A stretch of 64,000 nucleotides of DNA from Nocardioides sp. TF02-7. Lineage in GTDB: Bacteria; Actinomycetota; Actinomycetes; Propionibacteriales; Nocardioidaceae. Each line of letters starts with the position of its first letter. The stretch's first letter is position 1. Shown here piece after piece: positions 1 to 8,804 of this stretch. The stretch is from assembly GCF_022437945.1 (NCBI RefSeq), contig NZ_CP092535.1, positions 496,001-560,000 of the forward strand. Direction: 5' to 3'. The notes beneath the pieces were generated by a model, which saw nothing but the letters and a program-made list of their open reading frames with translations, ran no database searches and had not been told where the DNA came from. The translations under genes and the position numbers were made by a program.

Positions 1-61
1 GTTCGGCGATGGTCAGGCCGAAGAAGCCGGAGCCGACGACCAGGAGATCAGGGTTGGACAC
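1..61 (-). CDS. glf: UDP-galactopyranose mutase, N-terminal fragment
   Basis: Only the first 20 codons lie in the window. They read as a short N-terminus followed by the dinucleotide-binding loop VVGSGFFGLTIAE, which is the typical opening of Glf, the FAD enzyme that turns UDP-galactopyranose into UDP-galactofuranose in the cytoplasm. The GTG start is supported by a TAGACT hexamer 9 nt upstream. The nearby family 2 glycosyltransferases could use its product. Because the gene is cut by the window edge, other FAD enzymes with the same loop are not fully excluded. Confidence 0.75.
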   Translation of the reverse strand, partial: MSNPDLLVVGSGFFGLTIAE

Positions 62-70
62 GATCGGGGG

Positions 71-76
71 AGTCTA
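71..76 (-). promoter_or_regulatory. -10 hexamer TAGACT for glf
   Basis: TAGACT on the minus strand ends 9 nt before the GTG of glf, so the transcript is probably leaderless or nearly so. Confidence 0.5.
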
Positions 77-99
77 TCGGGGGAGGGTCGGCATCGAAT

Positions 100-105
100 T
101 ATCCT
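100..105 (+). promoter_or_regulatory. -10 hexamer TATCCT, leaderless start
   Basis: TATCCT ends 6 nt before the GTG of the PAP2-like gene. It is back to back with the glf promoter in a 50 bp divergent spacer. Confidence 0.55.
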
Positions 106-111
106 GACCCG

Positions 112-1239
112 GTGAACACCCGGTTCGGCGCCGTGCTGCAGGCCGCTCGTCAGTTCTGGCTGGCCTGGGTGCTGGGCGCCGCGATGGCCGTGACGATGGT
201 CGTGCTGGCGGCCCTGGAGGACCTGCCGGTCCGCGACCCCGACGACGACCTGCTCCCGAGCTACGTCCGGATGCCCCTGATCGTGGTCGGCACGATCCTG
301 GTCGACATCGTCCCGCGGGTCGTCCACCGGGCCCGGCGCCGCGGGTCCCTCTCGCCCGCCACGCTGGCCGCCCTGTGGCGCGAGGTCGTCGCCGAGCGGT
401 GGCCGGCCTCGCACTGGTGGTTCGCGGTCAACGGCGCGGTCGCCTGGTACCTCACCTACGCGACCTTCCGCAACATCAAGAGCATGGCGCCGTTCGTCAA
501 CGGCGCCGAGTGGGACTCCGCGATGGCGGAGGTCGACCGGTTCCTCTTCGCGGGCCACGACCCCGCGGCGGTCCTGCACGCCTGGTTCGGCACCGGGCTG
601 ATGGCGCACCTGATGTCGGCGGTGTACGTCGTGTGGATCGTCATGGTTCCGGCGTCGATCGCGATCGCCCTGGTGTGGACGCGGCACACCAGGGCCGGCT
701 CCTGGTACGTCACGGCGGTGGCGGTGGACTGGTGCCTCGGTGCGGTGATCTACCTGCTGCTGCCGTCGCTGGGACCGATCTACGCCGACCCCCGCGAGTT
801 CGCCGACCTCCCGCACACGTTCAACACCACGCTCCAGGAGGGGCTCTGGACCGACCGGGTCGCGGTCATGGCCGACCCCTGGGCGGCCGGGACGCTGCAG
901 ACGATCGCGGCGTTCGCGTCGCTGCACGTCGGGATCATGATGACGATCTGCCTCGTGGCCCGGCTGGTCGGCCTCCCCCGCTGGGTGCAGACCGCCGCCT
1001 GGGTGTTCCTGGCGCTGACCGTGCTGGCGACCGTCTACCTCGGCTGGCACTACGTCGTCGACGTCCTCGGCGGCCTCGCGCTCGGCGCGTTCGCGGTCTG
1101 GGTGGCCGCGCTGGCCACCGGCAACCGGGTCGGCTGGCGCCCGCGCCTCACCTCGCCGGCGGAGCCTTCATCCGCCGCGCATCCCGCAGCGCTCGCGTCA
1201 CGTTCCGGGCCTCTGCCCGACCGCCACGCAGCGGACTGA
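112..1239 (+). CDS. PAP2-superfamily membrane phosphatase/transferase
   Basis: The 375-residue protein has about six membrane segments and two PAP2-type motifs: SLHVG near residue 270 and GWHYVVDVLGG near 311-321, which supply the two histidines and the aspartate of the lipid-phosphatase active site. It resembles the PAP2_3 branch that includes inositol phosphorylceramide synthase-like enzymes, and likely acts on a membrane lipid phosphate. The GTG start follows a TATCCT hexamer by 6 nt. The last 92 bp overlap the convergent glycosyltransferase gene; the Ala/Ser-rich tail after residue 340 may therefore not be conserved. Substrate unknown; mycobacteria carry a PAP2 protein beside glf and galactan genes, so a role in envelope glycan precursors is an inference from context. 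Confidence 0.7.
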   Translation: MNTRFGAVLQAARQFWLAWVLGAAMAVTMVVLAALEDLPVRDPDDDLLPSYVRMPLIVVGTILVDIVPRVVHRARRRGSLSPATLAALWREVVAERWPASHWWFAVNGAVAWYLTYATFRNIKSMAPFVNGAEWDSAMAEVDRFLFAGHDPAAVLHAWFGTGLMAHLMSAVYVVWIVMVPASIAIALVWTRHTRAGSWYVTAVAVDWCLGAVIYLLLPSLGPIYADPREFADLPHTFNTTLQEGLWTDRVAVMADPWAAGTLQTIAAFASLHVGIMMTICLVARLVGLPRWVQTAAWVFLALTVLATVYLGWHYVVDVLGGLALGAFAVWVAALATGNRVGWRPRLTSPAEPSSAAHPAALASRSGPLPDRHAAD

Positions 1240-2032
1240 GCACGACCACCGCCACCGTCAGCAACCACGGCTTGAGCCGCACCAGCGCCGTGCCGCCGTA
1301 GCGGAAGTGCACCGCGAACAGGTTGCGGTACATGTAGTAGCCCTTCCAGCCGGCGAGGTCGTGCTGCTGGTCGAAGTCGAGCTGGCGCACCAGGACGGCG
1401 TCGCGCACCGCCTTGATGGTGAACCCCGCCCGCCGGGCCCGGATGGCGTAGTCGCAGTCGTCGTAGAAGATGAAGAAGGTGTCGTCGGGCAGCCCGATCC
1501 GGTCGACCACCCGGCGGCGGACCATGAACCCCTCGAACGCCACGTTCTCGAGCGGCACCGTCGGCGGCATGTCCGAGCGCCGTGCGTAGGTCGTGACGAC
1601 GCTGGCGGTCTTGGGCCGCAGCACCCACGGGTGGTCGAGGTCGAAGCGGGTCGCGGCGTACTCGGCGAGGTTGCCGCGCGCGTCCTCCCGCACCGCCATC
1701 AGGCAGTCCTCGTCGTGCGACAGCAGCACGCCGAGGCAGTCGGGCGCCGGCACGACGTCGTCGTCCATCAGCCAGATCCGGTCGTGTCCCTGCTCGTACG
1801 CCGTCCGGACGCCGAGCCGGAACCCGCCGGCGCCGCCGAGGTTCTCCTCGCTGCGGACGACCTGGACGTCCGCGGCGGCGAGCACCTCCGGGGTCCGGTC
1901 GCTGCTGGCGTTGTCGACGACGATGACGGTGTCCGGAGCGGGGTCCAGCCGGGCCAGGCCCGCCAGCATCGTCTCGAGCAGCTCGGCGCGGTTGTAGGTG
2001 ACGACGACGACGGCCACCGTCTCGCGCGTCAC
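1148..2032 (-). CDS. Family 2 glycosyltransferase (galactofuranosyl/rhamnosyl type)
   Basis: This 294-residue GT-A fold enzyme opens with VAVVVVTYNRAELL, has the nucleotide-sugar/metal motif WLMDDDVVPAPD near residue 85 and a later FFIFYDDCDYAIR segment containing the probable catalytic acid. The pattern matches the GT2 group that includes mycobacterial GlfT1. It would transfer a sugar from a nucleotide donor to a lipid-linked glycan at the cytoplasmic face. Its GTG start overlaps the stop of the upstream glycosyltransferase as GTGA, so the two are translationally coupled. Donor and acceptor cannot be read from sequence; galactofuranose is suggested only by the nearby glf start. Confidence 0.8.
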   Translation of the reverse strand: MTRETVAVVVVTYNRAELLETMLAGLARLDPAPDTVIVVDNASSDRTPEVLAAADVQVVRSEENLGGAGGFRLGVRTAYEQGHDRIWLMDDDVVPAPDCLGVLLSHDEDCLMAVREDARGNLAEYAATRFDLDHPWVLRPKTASVVTTYARRSDMPPTVPLENVAFEGFMVRRRVVDRIGLPDDTFFIFYDDCDYAIRARRAGFTIKAVRDAVLVRQLDFDQQHDLAGWKGYYMYRNLFAVHFRYGGTALVRLKPWLLTVAVVVLSPLRGGRAEARNVTRALRDARRMKAPPAR

Positions 2033-2928
2033 CGCAGGTACCTCTCGTGGCCGGTGAAGTCGCCGCGGAGGCCGGCCCAGGCGGCGCGGGCGCTCATCGG
2101 GATCCGGGCCGGCCGGGGCCGGGTGAACAGGTAGAACCACACGGTCTTGAGCCAGAACAGCAGCACGAACGGCCAGCCGCGGTAGTCGCGCAGGTTGAGC
2201 ACGTTGTTGCGGGCCATGCAGTAGTGCTTGAGGTCGCTCGGCGTGTGGTTGTACGTCGTGCGCCCGAACATCATCGGCGTCCCGAGGTCGTCGGTGGCCG
2301 GGTGGAGGAACCGGGCGTCGACCACGGTCGCGATCCGCGCCCCCGCGCGCTGCGCGCGCCAGAGGTACTCGACGTCGTCGCCCCAGATGAAGAACTCCTC
2401 GCGCGGCAGGCCGATCCGGTCGACGAGCGACCGCGTGACCAGCACGCCGTTGAACGGGATGACCACGTCGTCGATCAGGCCCGCCACCGCCGCGGCGGTG
2501 ACGTCGTCCATCGCGTGCACGACCCGGGTGCTGCCGGGCAGCCGGATCGGGAAGCACAGCCGGGCCGGGTCCTGCTCGGCCAGGACCGCGGGACCGGCGA
2601 ACTCCAGCCGGTCGCGCTCCACCCGCTCGAGGAGCGCCGCCAGGCAGCCGGGCTCGGGCAGGCCGTCGTCGTCCATCAGCCAGACCAGGTCGGCACCCTC
2701 GCGCACCGCCTGCTCGAGGCCGTGGTGGAAGCCGCCGGCGCCGCCGCGGTTGCGGTCGAGCGTGCGGTGGGGGACGCCCTCGCTGGCCAGCCACTCCCCC
2801 GTGCCGTCGGTGGAGGCGTTGTCGACGACGAGGACGTCGGCCAGCTCCGGGACCTCACGGAGGCGTGCCACGAGCCGCCGGAGCAGGGTGAGCCGGTTGT
2901 AGGTCACCACCACCGCCACGACGCGCAC
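2029..2928 (-). CDS. Family 2 glycosyltransferase (GlfT1-like)
   Basis: The protein is about 299 residues. It shows VVAVVVTYNRLTLL at the N-terminus, WLMDDDGLPEPG as the DxD region and FFIWGDDVEYLWRAQRAG further on, the same layout as its downstream partner, so the pair probably arose by duplication and may add successive sugars. I chose the second in-frame GTG (2928) over the first (2937), because the first lies inside a TAGGGT hexamer while the second is 7 nt past it, as expected for a leaderless mRNA. It is first gene of a two-gene operon. Confidence 0.8.
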   Translation of the reverse strand: MRVVAVVVTYNRLTLLRRLVARLREVPELADVLVVDNASTDGTGEWLASEGVPHRTLDRNRGGAGGFHHGLEQAVREGADLVWLMDDDGLPEPGCLAALLERVERDRLEFAGPAVLAEQDPARLCFPIRLPGSTRVVHAMDDVTAAAVAGLIDDVVIPFNGVLVTRSLVDRIGLPREEFFIWGDDVEYLWRAQRAGARIATVVDARFLHPATDDLGTPMMFGRTTYNHTPSDLKHYCMARNNVLNLRDYRGWPFVLLFWLKTVWFYLFTRPRPARIPMSARAAWAGLRGDFTGHERYLR

Positions 2929-2935
2929 GGCGGCC

Positions 2936-2941
2936 ACCCTA
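2936..2941 (-). promoter_or_regulatory. -10 hexamer TAGGGT for the glycosyltransferase pair
   Basis: TAGGGT on the minus strand ends 7 nt before the GTG at 2928. It overlaps the alternative upstream GTG, which argues against that start. Confidence 0.55.
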
Positions 2942-2998
2942 GAGGACCGTCGGACCGCTCCCCGCCCACCGCACCGCGCCCGCCGTGGCGAGGGTGGC

Positions 2999-3004
2999 TA
3001 GGGT
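2999..3004 (+). promoter_or_regulatory. -10 hexamer TAGGGT, leaderless start
   Basis: TAGGGT ends 8 nt before the GTG at 3013 of the inositol-phosphatase family gene. Confidence 0.55.
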
Positions 3005-3012
3005 CTGGTGTC

Positions 3013-3780
3013 GTGGACACCGAGGCGGTGCTGAGGCTGATGCAGGACGTGGCGGAGGAGGTCATCACCCCCGCTTCCGGTCGCTGCAGACCGACCAGGT
3101 CTCCGAGAAGAACCCGGGCGACCTGGTGACCGTGGCCGACCACGAGTCGGAGCAGCTGCTGACCGAGGCGCTGACCGCGGCCTACCCCGACGCCGTCGTG
3201 CTCGGCGAGGAGGCGCACGCCGAGGACCCCGGGCTGCTCGACCGCTTCAACACGGCCGACCACGGGTTCACCGTCGACCCGGTCGACGGCACCAAGAACT
3301 TCGTCAACGGCTCCCCGGACCACGCGGTGATGATCGGGGGAGGTGCGGGCCGGTGAGGTGGTCCGCGGCTGGATCTGGCAGCCGCAGCACGAGGCGGCGT
3401 ACGTCGCGGAGCGCGGGGCCGGCGCCTACCGCAACGGCGAGCGGCTGGCGATGGCCGACGGCGTGGACACGGCGCCCTACCGCACGGCTCGCCGGCAGTG
3501 GGTCGGGCGGCACCTGGCCGGGCTCGGCACACTCGAGCTGAGCTGGGCCTGCTGCGGGGTCGACTACCCGCACCTCGTCGCCGGCGACGCGCGGGCGCTG
3601 GTCTACAACCACAGCAAGCCGTGGGACCACGTCCCCGGGTCGCTGCTGGTGGCCGAGGCGGGTGGCTGGATCGGCACGATCCGGGGCGGCGCGTTCGACC
3701 CGCAGCAGCTGGGCGGCGGGCTGGTGAGCGCACCCGACCGGGCGACGTACGACGCCGTGGTGGGCGCGCTCGCGGCCTAG
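3013..3780 (+). CDS. Inositol monophosphatase/histidinol-phosphatase family enzyme (two compensating frameshifts)
   Basis: The restored product of about 255 residues has the family metal and catalytic motifs: GEEAHA, DPVDGTKNF and, near the C-terminus, WDHVPGSLLVAEAGG. These bind the three Mg ions that hydrolyse a sugar or imidazole phosphate. Histidinol-phosphate or inositol-1-phosphate are the usual actinobacterial substrates; which applies here cannot be told. The frame is lost at a C5 run (3068-3072, one base missing) and regained at a G5 run (3336-3340, one base extra). Conserved sequence continues across both breaks, so I read it as one intact gene with sequence errors. It sits alone, divergent from the glycosyltransferases. 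Confidence 0.8.
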
Positions 3781-3909
3781 CCGCCAGGGGTCGCTCGGGA
3801 GCCGTCTGAGGGGCCGCTCGAAGGTCGCCGCGAGATACCCAATCTGTGTCATGCGCGACGGCTCCGGTTGTGCTTGCGTGGCGAGACACCCCCAACTCGA
3901 GGAGTCGCC

Positions 3910-5085
3910 ATGTCGAACCTCCGCAAGATCTCGGTGCTCGCGGGTGCGCTGCTCCTGGCCGCCCCCTTCACCCCTGCCTCCGCCGGCCACCACCACGGTG
4001 ACGACGACACGCTCGACCCGCTCGTGGAGGGCCTCGACGGCCCGCGCGGCGTCGACCACCTCGGCCACGGCCTCACCCTCGTCACCGAGACCGACGGCAC
4101 CTTCAGCCTCGTCGTGGAGCGCCGCCGCAAGCACGCCGAGCCGCACGTCGTCGAGCTCGGCAGCGTGCCGGGCGAGTTCGCGCCGGCGATCGCGGCCGGC
4201 CGGCACGGCAAGGTCTACATCCTCACCGGCGCCGGCGCTCCGGGCACCGGTGCGGCCACGCTCTACGTCTGGCGCTGGGGCTACGACGAGCCGCGACCGG
4301 TCTTCGACGTCGCCGCCTACCAGGCCGACGACCTCGACCCCGACGACCTCGAGGACGCCCCCGACGAGAGCAACCCCTACGGCCTGGCCGCCCTGAAGGA
4401 CGGGAGCGTGCTGATCGCGGACGCGGCCGGCAACGACCTGATCCGCGTGTGGCCCCGCGGGTACGCCGTGACCGTCGCCCGGTTCAAGCCGCGCGTGGTC
4501 GAGGTGCCCGACGGGCTGCCCGCGACCGACCCCGACGGCAACCCGCTCCCGCCGGCGGGTGCGGAGATCCCGAGCGAGAGCGTCCCCACCTCGGTGACCG
4601 TCGGTCGTGACGGCTACTGGTACGTCGGCGAGCTCCGCGGCTTCCCGGCCACCCCGGGGACCTCGGAGATCTGGCGGATCAAGCCCGGCTCGGTCGACGC
4701 GACCTGCGACCCCGAGCGGCCGTGGAACCGCAAGTGCTCGCTGTACGCCGACGGGCTGACCTCGGTCGTCGACCTCGCGGCCGGCGACCGCGGGATCTAC
4801 GCGGTGTCCCTGTCGAAGCAGGGCTGGCTCGCCTGGGAGCTCGGTGCCGAGGACTCCGAGATCGGCGGCCTGTTCAAGGTCACCCGCCACCGCCACCACG
4901 CCCACATCAGGGAGCTCGCCGAGGACCAGCTCGTGCTCCCGGGCGGCGTCGACGTCGGCAGCGGGCACCGCAACCGCGGCTGGGACCGGCGCTACCACGG
5001 TCACGGCCACGGCCACCGGCACGGTGACCGGCTCTACGTCACCGGCCCGGTCTTCGGCCCCGGAGCGTTGAGCACGGTCGGCTGA
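3910..5085 (+). CDS. Secreted ScyD/ScyE-like beta-propeller protein, His-rich
   Basis: The ATG at 3910 has a GGAG ribosome site and opens a clear signal peptide (KISVLAGALLLAAP, cleavage expected after ASA). The roughly 365-residue mature protein contains phrases such as LVEGLDGPRGV and TSVTVGRDGYWYVGELRG that are typical of actinobacterial ScyD/ScyE-like propellers. Two His-rich patches stand out: HHHG just after the signal peptide and a dense HGHGHGHRHG stretch near the C-terminus, which suggest divalent metal binding outside the cell. Function in actinobacteria is not established. It stands alone, convergent with the LCP gene. Confidence 0.65.
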   Translation: MSNLRKISVLAGALLLAAPFTPASAGHHHGDDDTLDPLVEGLDGPRGVDHLGHGLTLVTETDGTFSLVVERRRKHAEPHVVELGSVPGEFAPAIAAGRHGKVYILTGAGAPGTGAATLYVWRWGYDEPRPVFDVAAYQADDLDPDDLEDAPDESNPYGLAALKDGSVLIADAAGNDLIRVWPRGYAVTVARFKPRVVEVPDGLPATDPDGNPLPPAGAEIPSESVPTSVTVGRDGYWYVGELRGFPATPGTSEIWRIKPGSVDATCDPERPWNRKCSLYADGLTSVVDLAAGDRGIYAVSLSKQGWLAWELGAEDSEIGGLFKVTRHRHHAHIRELAEDQLVLPGGVDVGSGHRNRGWDRRYHGHGHGHRHGDRLYVTGPVFGPGALSTVG

Positions 5086-5110
5086 GCCGCCACGGCCTCG
5101 TCGCAGCCGG

Positions 5111-6574
5111 TCAGCAGGCTGCGGCGAGGTCGTCGGCCTCGTTGGCGGCGTACCCCTCGCTGAGGGACCCGATCGAGCCACCGGTGACGGACGCCCGGCG
5201 CTTGCGCTTCTCCCCCGGCGGCGGTGCGTCGCCCTCGGCGCGGTCGATCGCCTCGGCGACCTTCTGCTGGATCAGGTCGATGTCGGGGTCGGCGGTGTCG
5301 ACGAGCGGCGGCACCAGCGAGACCGTCGACATCCGCTGGCCGCGTGCCTTGAGCGCGAGGTCGGCGAACCGGCCGAACTCCGAGGACGGCATGTTCGTGG
5401 AGAACATCGCGGTCGAGGCGTCGGCGAGGTCGCGGAAGTTGGTCAGCACCCGCTGCGGGCTGATCTGCTGCAGCATCGCGTTCATCACGCACTTCTGGCG
5501 CGCCATCCGCGAGTAGTCGTCGGAGCCCTCGCGGGCCCGGGCGAACCAGAGCGCCTCGAACCCGTTGAGCCGCTGCTCGCCCGGCTCGATGTAGCCGGTG
5601 ACGTCGTCGCCGAGGCCGCCGACCGGGATCGGCTGGCGCACGTTGAGCGTGACGCCGCCGACGGCGTCGACGAGCTTCTTGAAGCCCGCCATGTCGACGA
5701 TCGCCCAGTAGTTCACGCGCAGCCCGGTGATCCCCTCCACCGCCATCACGGTGGCGTCGGCGCCGGGGTGCTCGGAGCCGTCGAAGAGGTCCGCGTGGTC
5801 CTCCGCCCAGGTGCTGACGCCGTTGAGGTAGCACCCGTCGCAGTCGAACCCGTCGGGGAACCGCTCGGCCATCACCGAGCCCTCGGCGAACGGGAAGTCG
5901 GCGAGGTTGCGCGGCAGCCCGACCAGGACGGTGCGGCCGGACTCGGCGTCGACGGAGGCCAGGGTCATCGAGTCGGGCCGCAGGCCCCAGCGGCCGGCAC
6001 CGGAGTCGCCGCCCATGAGCAGCACGTTGTAGCGCCCGTGGTGGGCGCCGGTCACGTCACCGTCGCCGCCGAGCGTGATCATCAGGTCGCGGTGCACCCC
6101 CACCAGGTGGGCACCGAAGAGCAGCGTCCCGGCGACGGAGAAGCAGAGCACGCCGTTGATCCCGACGACCGCCCTGCGCTGCGGGAGCCGGAGGCTGAGG
6201 GGGGAGCCGATCCGCCAGGCGTCGACGAAGAGCGCGGCCCAGCCGACCGCCGCCAGGAGCAGCACGGTGCGGAGCAGCAGGAGCAGGTCGGTGTTGGCGG
6301 CGAGCCGGAACGCGACCGCGCGCGGCAGCAGCACGAGGAGGGCGAGGACGGCGACGGTGGCGACCAGCAGCACCAGCCAGGTGCGTACGGCGACCCGGCC
6401 GACCCGCCGGTTGCCCGCCACCAGCTGCGCCGAGCCCGGGACCAGCAGCGTCATCGTCATCAGCGCGAGCGCCCGCCGGAACCGCACCCGGGCGGCGCGG
6501 TCCGCGAGCGACGACCGGGTCGCCGGCGCCGCCTCTCGGGCGGCGCGCGGGGACGGCGCGGTGTGGTCGGCCAT
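5111..6574 (-). CDS. LytR-CpsA-Psr (LCP) family phosphotransferase with multi-pass N-terminus
   Basis: LCP enzymes attach anionic glycopolymers from undecaprenyl phosphate to peptidoglycan outside the membrane. The 487-residue protein has the LCP signature (NVLLMGGDSGAG, DSMTLASVD, GLPRNLADFP) from about residue 190 and the conserved Arg-rich patch SRMARQKCVMNAM further on. Unlike most LCP proteins, which have one anchor helix, this one has about four hydrophobic segments between residues 35 and 170. ATG 6574 is preceded by GGAGAG about 12 nt upstream. The next LCP gene (8805-10004) is a simpler one-anchor form. Confidence 0.85.
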   Translation of the reverse strand: MADHTAPSPRAAREAAPATRSSLADRAARVRFRRALALMTMTLLVPGSAQLVAGNRRVGRVAVRTWLVLLVATVAVLALLVLLPRAVAFRLAANTDLLLLLRTVLLLAAVGWAALFVDAWRIGSPLSLRLPQRRAVVGINGVLCFSVAGTLLFGAHLVGVHRDLMITLGGDGDVTGAHHGRYNVLLMGGDSGAGRWGLRPDSMTLASVDAESGRTVLVGLPRNLADFPFAEGSVMAERFPDGFDCDGCYLNGVSTWAEDHADLFDGSEHPGADATVMAVEGITGLRVNYWAIVDMAGFKKLVDAVGGVTLNVRQPIPVGGLGDDVTGYIEPGEQRLNGFEALWFARAREGSDDYSRMARQKCVMNAMLQQISPQRVLTNFRDLADASTAMFSTNMPSSEFGRFADLALKARGQRMSTVSLVPPLVDTADPDIDLIQQKVAEAIDRAEGDAPPPGEKRKRRASVTGGSIGSLSEGYAANEADDLAAAC

Positions 6575-6688
6575 GCGCGGTGTCTCTCCTGCTGGGGAAG
6601 GAAGCAGTGACCGGCTCAGTATCACCAGTCACACCAGCAACAGCGGGCGCGACGCGCCGAACGGTCCCCGCCCGCGGGGACGCGGTGC

Positions 6689-7729
6689 TCAGCCGGCGGC
6701 CAGGCGCGCGATCTCGTCGACGGAGGCGTTGCCGCCGGTGCAGACCACCGCCACCGGCCCGTCCGCCACCGACCCGTCCGCCGACCGCGACACCGGCGAG
6801 GCGACCAGTCCGGCCAGCGCCGCGGCTCCGGCGCCCTCGGCGAGGGTGTGGGCCGTGGTCGCGAGCAGCCGGGCGGCGGCGTCGATCTCGTCGTCGGAGA
6901 CGAGCACGAAGTCCTGCAACCCCCGGAGCAGCACGGGCAGGGTGCGCGGGTAGCCGCTGGCCGTGGCCAGGCCCGAGGCGCGGGTGGTCGCCGGCGCGCT
7001 CTCGACGCGGCCCGCCCGCCACGACCGGTGGACCGCGGGCGCGGCCGACGACTGCACGCCCACCACGCGGCACCCGGGTGCGAGCGCGTCGCGCACGAGG
7101 CACGCCCCGACGGCGCCGGTGCCGCTGCCGACCGGCACCAGCACGGTGGCGAGGTCCGGGGCCTGACGGAACAGCTCGAGGTAGGCGGTGGCGTGGCCGA
7201 GGATGATCCGCGGGTCGGTGGTGTCGACGTACGCCGGCGCGGCGCCGGCGGCGTCGGCGGCGCCCGCGAGCCGCCGGGCGTGGGCGGCCGCCTGGTCGAG
7301 GCTCTCGCCGTGGACGACGACCCGCGCGCCGAGCGCGTCGACCGCGTCCCGCTTGACCTGCGGCGCCGACGCCGGCATGACGACCGTCACCGCGCAGCCG
7401 GCCAGCCGGGCGGCGTACGCGACCGACTGGGCGTGGTTGCCGGTCGAGCAGGTGACCAGCCCCGCGGACCGCTCGCGGTCGGTGAGCGACGCGGCCAGGT
7501 GGACGCCGCCGCGGACCTTGAACGACCCGGTGGGGAGCACGTGCTCGTGCTTGACGAGGACCGCCGTGCCCACCGCCCGGTCCAGCAGCGGGTGGGCGCC
7601 GAGCGGAGTGGGGGCGAGGTGGCGACCGACGACCTCACCGGCGGCGACGACGGCCTCGAAGGTCAGCGGTGGCTCCACGGCCGGCGCCTGGGTCGTGGAG
7701 CGGTCGTGCGTCGCGGTGGTGGTGCTCAT
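6689..7729 (-). CDS. Threonine/serine dehydratase (PLP fold type II)
   Basis: The 346-residue protein carries the PLP lysine in PTGSFKVRGG near residue 63, a CSTGNHAQSVAYAA substrate loop and VPVGSGTGAVG as phosphate-binding loop, which matches catabolic threonine ammonia-lyases without an ACT domain. It would deaminate threonine or serine to 2-oxobutyrate or pyruvate. The phosphate loop is GSGTG where many relatives have GGGGL, so a related beta-elimination or racemase activity is possible. It is divergent from a LysR regulator 94 bp away, the usual arrangement for an inducible catabolic enzyme. Confidence 0.8.
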   Translation of the reverse strand: MSTTTATHDRSTTQAPAVEPPLTFEAVVAAGEVVGRHLAPTPLGAHPLLDRAVGTAVLVKHEHVLPTGSFKVRGGVHLAASLTDRERSAGLVTCSTGNHAQSVAYAARLAGCAVTVVMPASAPQVKRDAVDALGARVVVHGESLDQAAAHARRLAGAADAAGAAPAYVDTTDPRIILGHATAYLELFRQAPDLATVLVPVGSGTGAVGACLVRDALAPGCRVVGVQSSAAPAVHRSWRAGRVESAPATTRASGLATASGYPRTLPVLLRGLQDFVLVSDDEIDAAARLLATTAHTLAEGAGAAALAGLVASPVSRSADGSVADGPVAVVCTGGNASVDEIARLAAG

Positions 7730-7811
7730 GCGTCCAGCCTCTCCCGGGCACGATCCATCGGTCCAATAGTTCTTCTCGCTCGATCCCATTCACACCATCG
7801 ATGCAACGGTC

Positions 7812-7817
7812 TACCCT
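7812..7817 (+). promoter_or_regulatory. -10 hexamer TACCCT for the LysR gene
   Basis: TACCCT ends 6 nt before the GTG at 7824, predicting a leaderless mRNA. The divergent spacer 7730-7823 also holds the 8-bp palindrome CATCGATG at 7796-7803, a weak candidate for part of a LysR binding site. Confidence 0.5.
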
Positions 7818-7823
7818 CGGTGC

Positions 7824-8709
7824 GTGATCGACCTCCGCCGCCTCGAGGCCCTCGTCGCGCTCCGCCGCGCGGGCACCGTGTCCGCCGCCGCGGCCCAGCT
7901 GCACTACGGCCAGCCGACGCTCTCCCACCACCTGCGCCGGCTGGAGGCCGAGACCGGCAGCGTGCTGCTGCAGCGGGTGGGCCGCGGCGTGCGGCTGACG
8001 CCGGACGGGGGAGCGGCTCGCCCGCCGGGGCGAGGAGGTCCTCGCGCTGCTCGCGCGGGCGGAGAGCGAGCTCGCCGCGTCGACCGGGCTCCGCTCGGGC
8101 CGGGTGCGGCTCGCGGCGTTCCCGTCCGCGGCGGCGACGCTCGTCCCCGCCGCCATCGCGCTGCTGGCCGAGCGCCACCCCGGGCTCACGCTCGACCTCG
8201 CCGAGGCCGAGCCGCCCGAGGCGGCCGCGCTGCTCCGCTCGGGCGCGGTCGACGTGGCGCTGACGTTCGGCTACCCCGACCAGGCCGAGCCGGAGGGCCT
8301 GACGTCGACGCCGGTCCGCGAGGACCCGCTGTTCCTCGTCGGTCCCCGCGACCTCGACCTCGGCGGCGCGAGTGCCGACCTGGCCCGGTTCGCCGACGCC
8401 CGCTGGGTGACCGGCTGCGAGCGCTGCCGCCGCGAGCTGCTGGCGCTCTGCGCCCGCGCCGGATTCACGCCGCGGATCGCGTTCGCCAGCGACGACTACG
8501 TCGCCGTGCAGGCGCTCGTCGCCGGAGGCCTCGGGGTCACCGTGCTGCCGGGCCTCGCGCTGCGGGCCCACCAGCACCCCGACGTGGCCCGGCACCCGGT
8601 GCCGGGCGCGAGCCGGCGGGTCCAGGTCACGACGTACGGCGCGCCGCCGCTGCCCGCCGCCGTCGGCGCGGTCGCGGAGGTGCTGGCGGAGGTGTCGGCC
8701 GTCGGCTGA
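7824..8709 (+). CDS. LysR-family transcriptional regulator (one frameshift)
   Basis: The N-terminal winged helix-turn-helix reads LRRLEALVALRRAGTVSAAA followed by QPTLSHHLRRLEAETG, the canonical LysR recognition region. A periplasmic-binding-like effector domain follows from about residue 90. The frame slips by +1 in a G5 run (8007-8011); removing one G joins RLTPDG to ERLARRGEE exactly as in other LysR proteins, giving about 294 residues. It is divergent from the dehydratase gene and probably controls it, with threonine, serine or a product as likely co-inducer (inference from context). Confidence 0.8.
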
Positions 8710-8790
8710 GGCCGGCGAGCCCGGTCCTCGAGCCTGGTCCGCGAACACCGCGCCACGCGAGCCGCAGCAGCGACGACCTGGCCCTGCCGG

Positions 8791-8796
8791 TAGCGT
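8791..8796 (+). promoter_or_regulatory. -10 hexamer TAGCGT, leaderless start
   Basis: TAGCGT ends 8 nt before the ATG at 8805 of the second LCP gene. Confidence 0.5.
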
Positions 8797-8804
8797 CGGG
8801 GACC

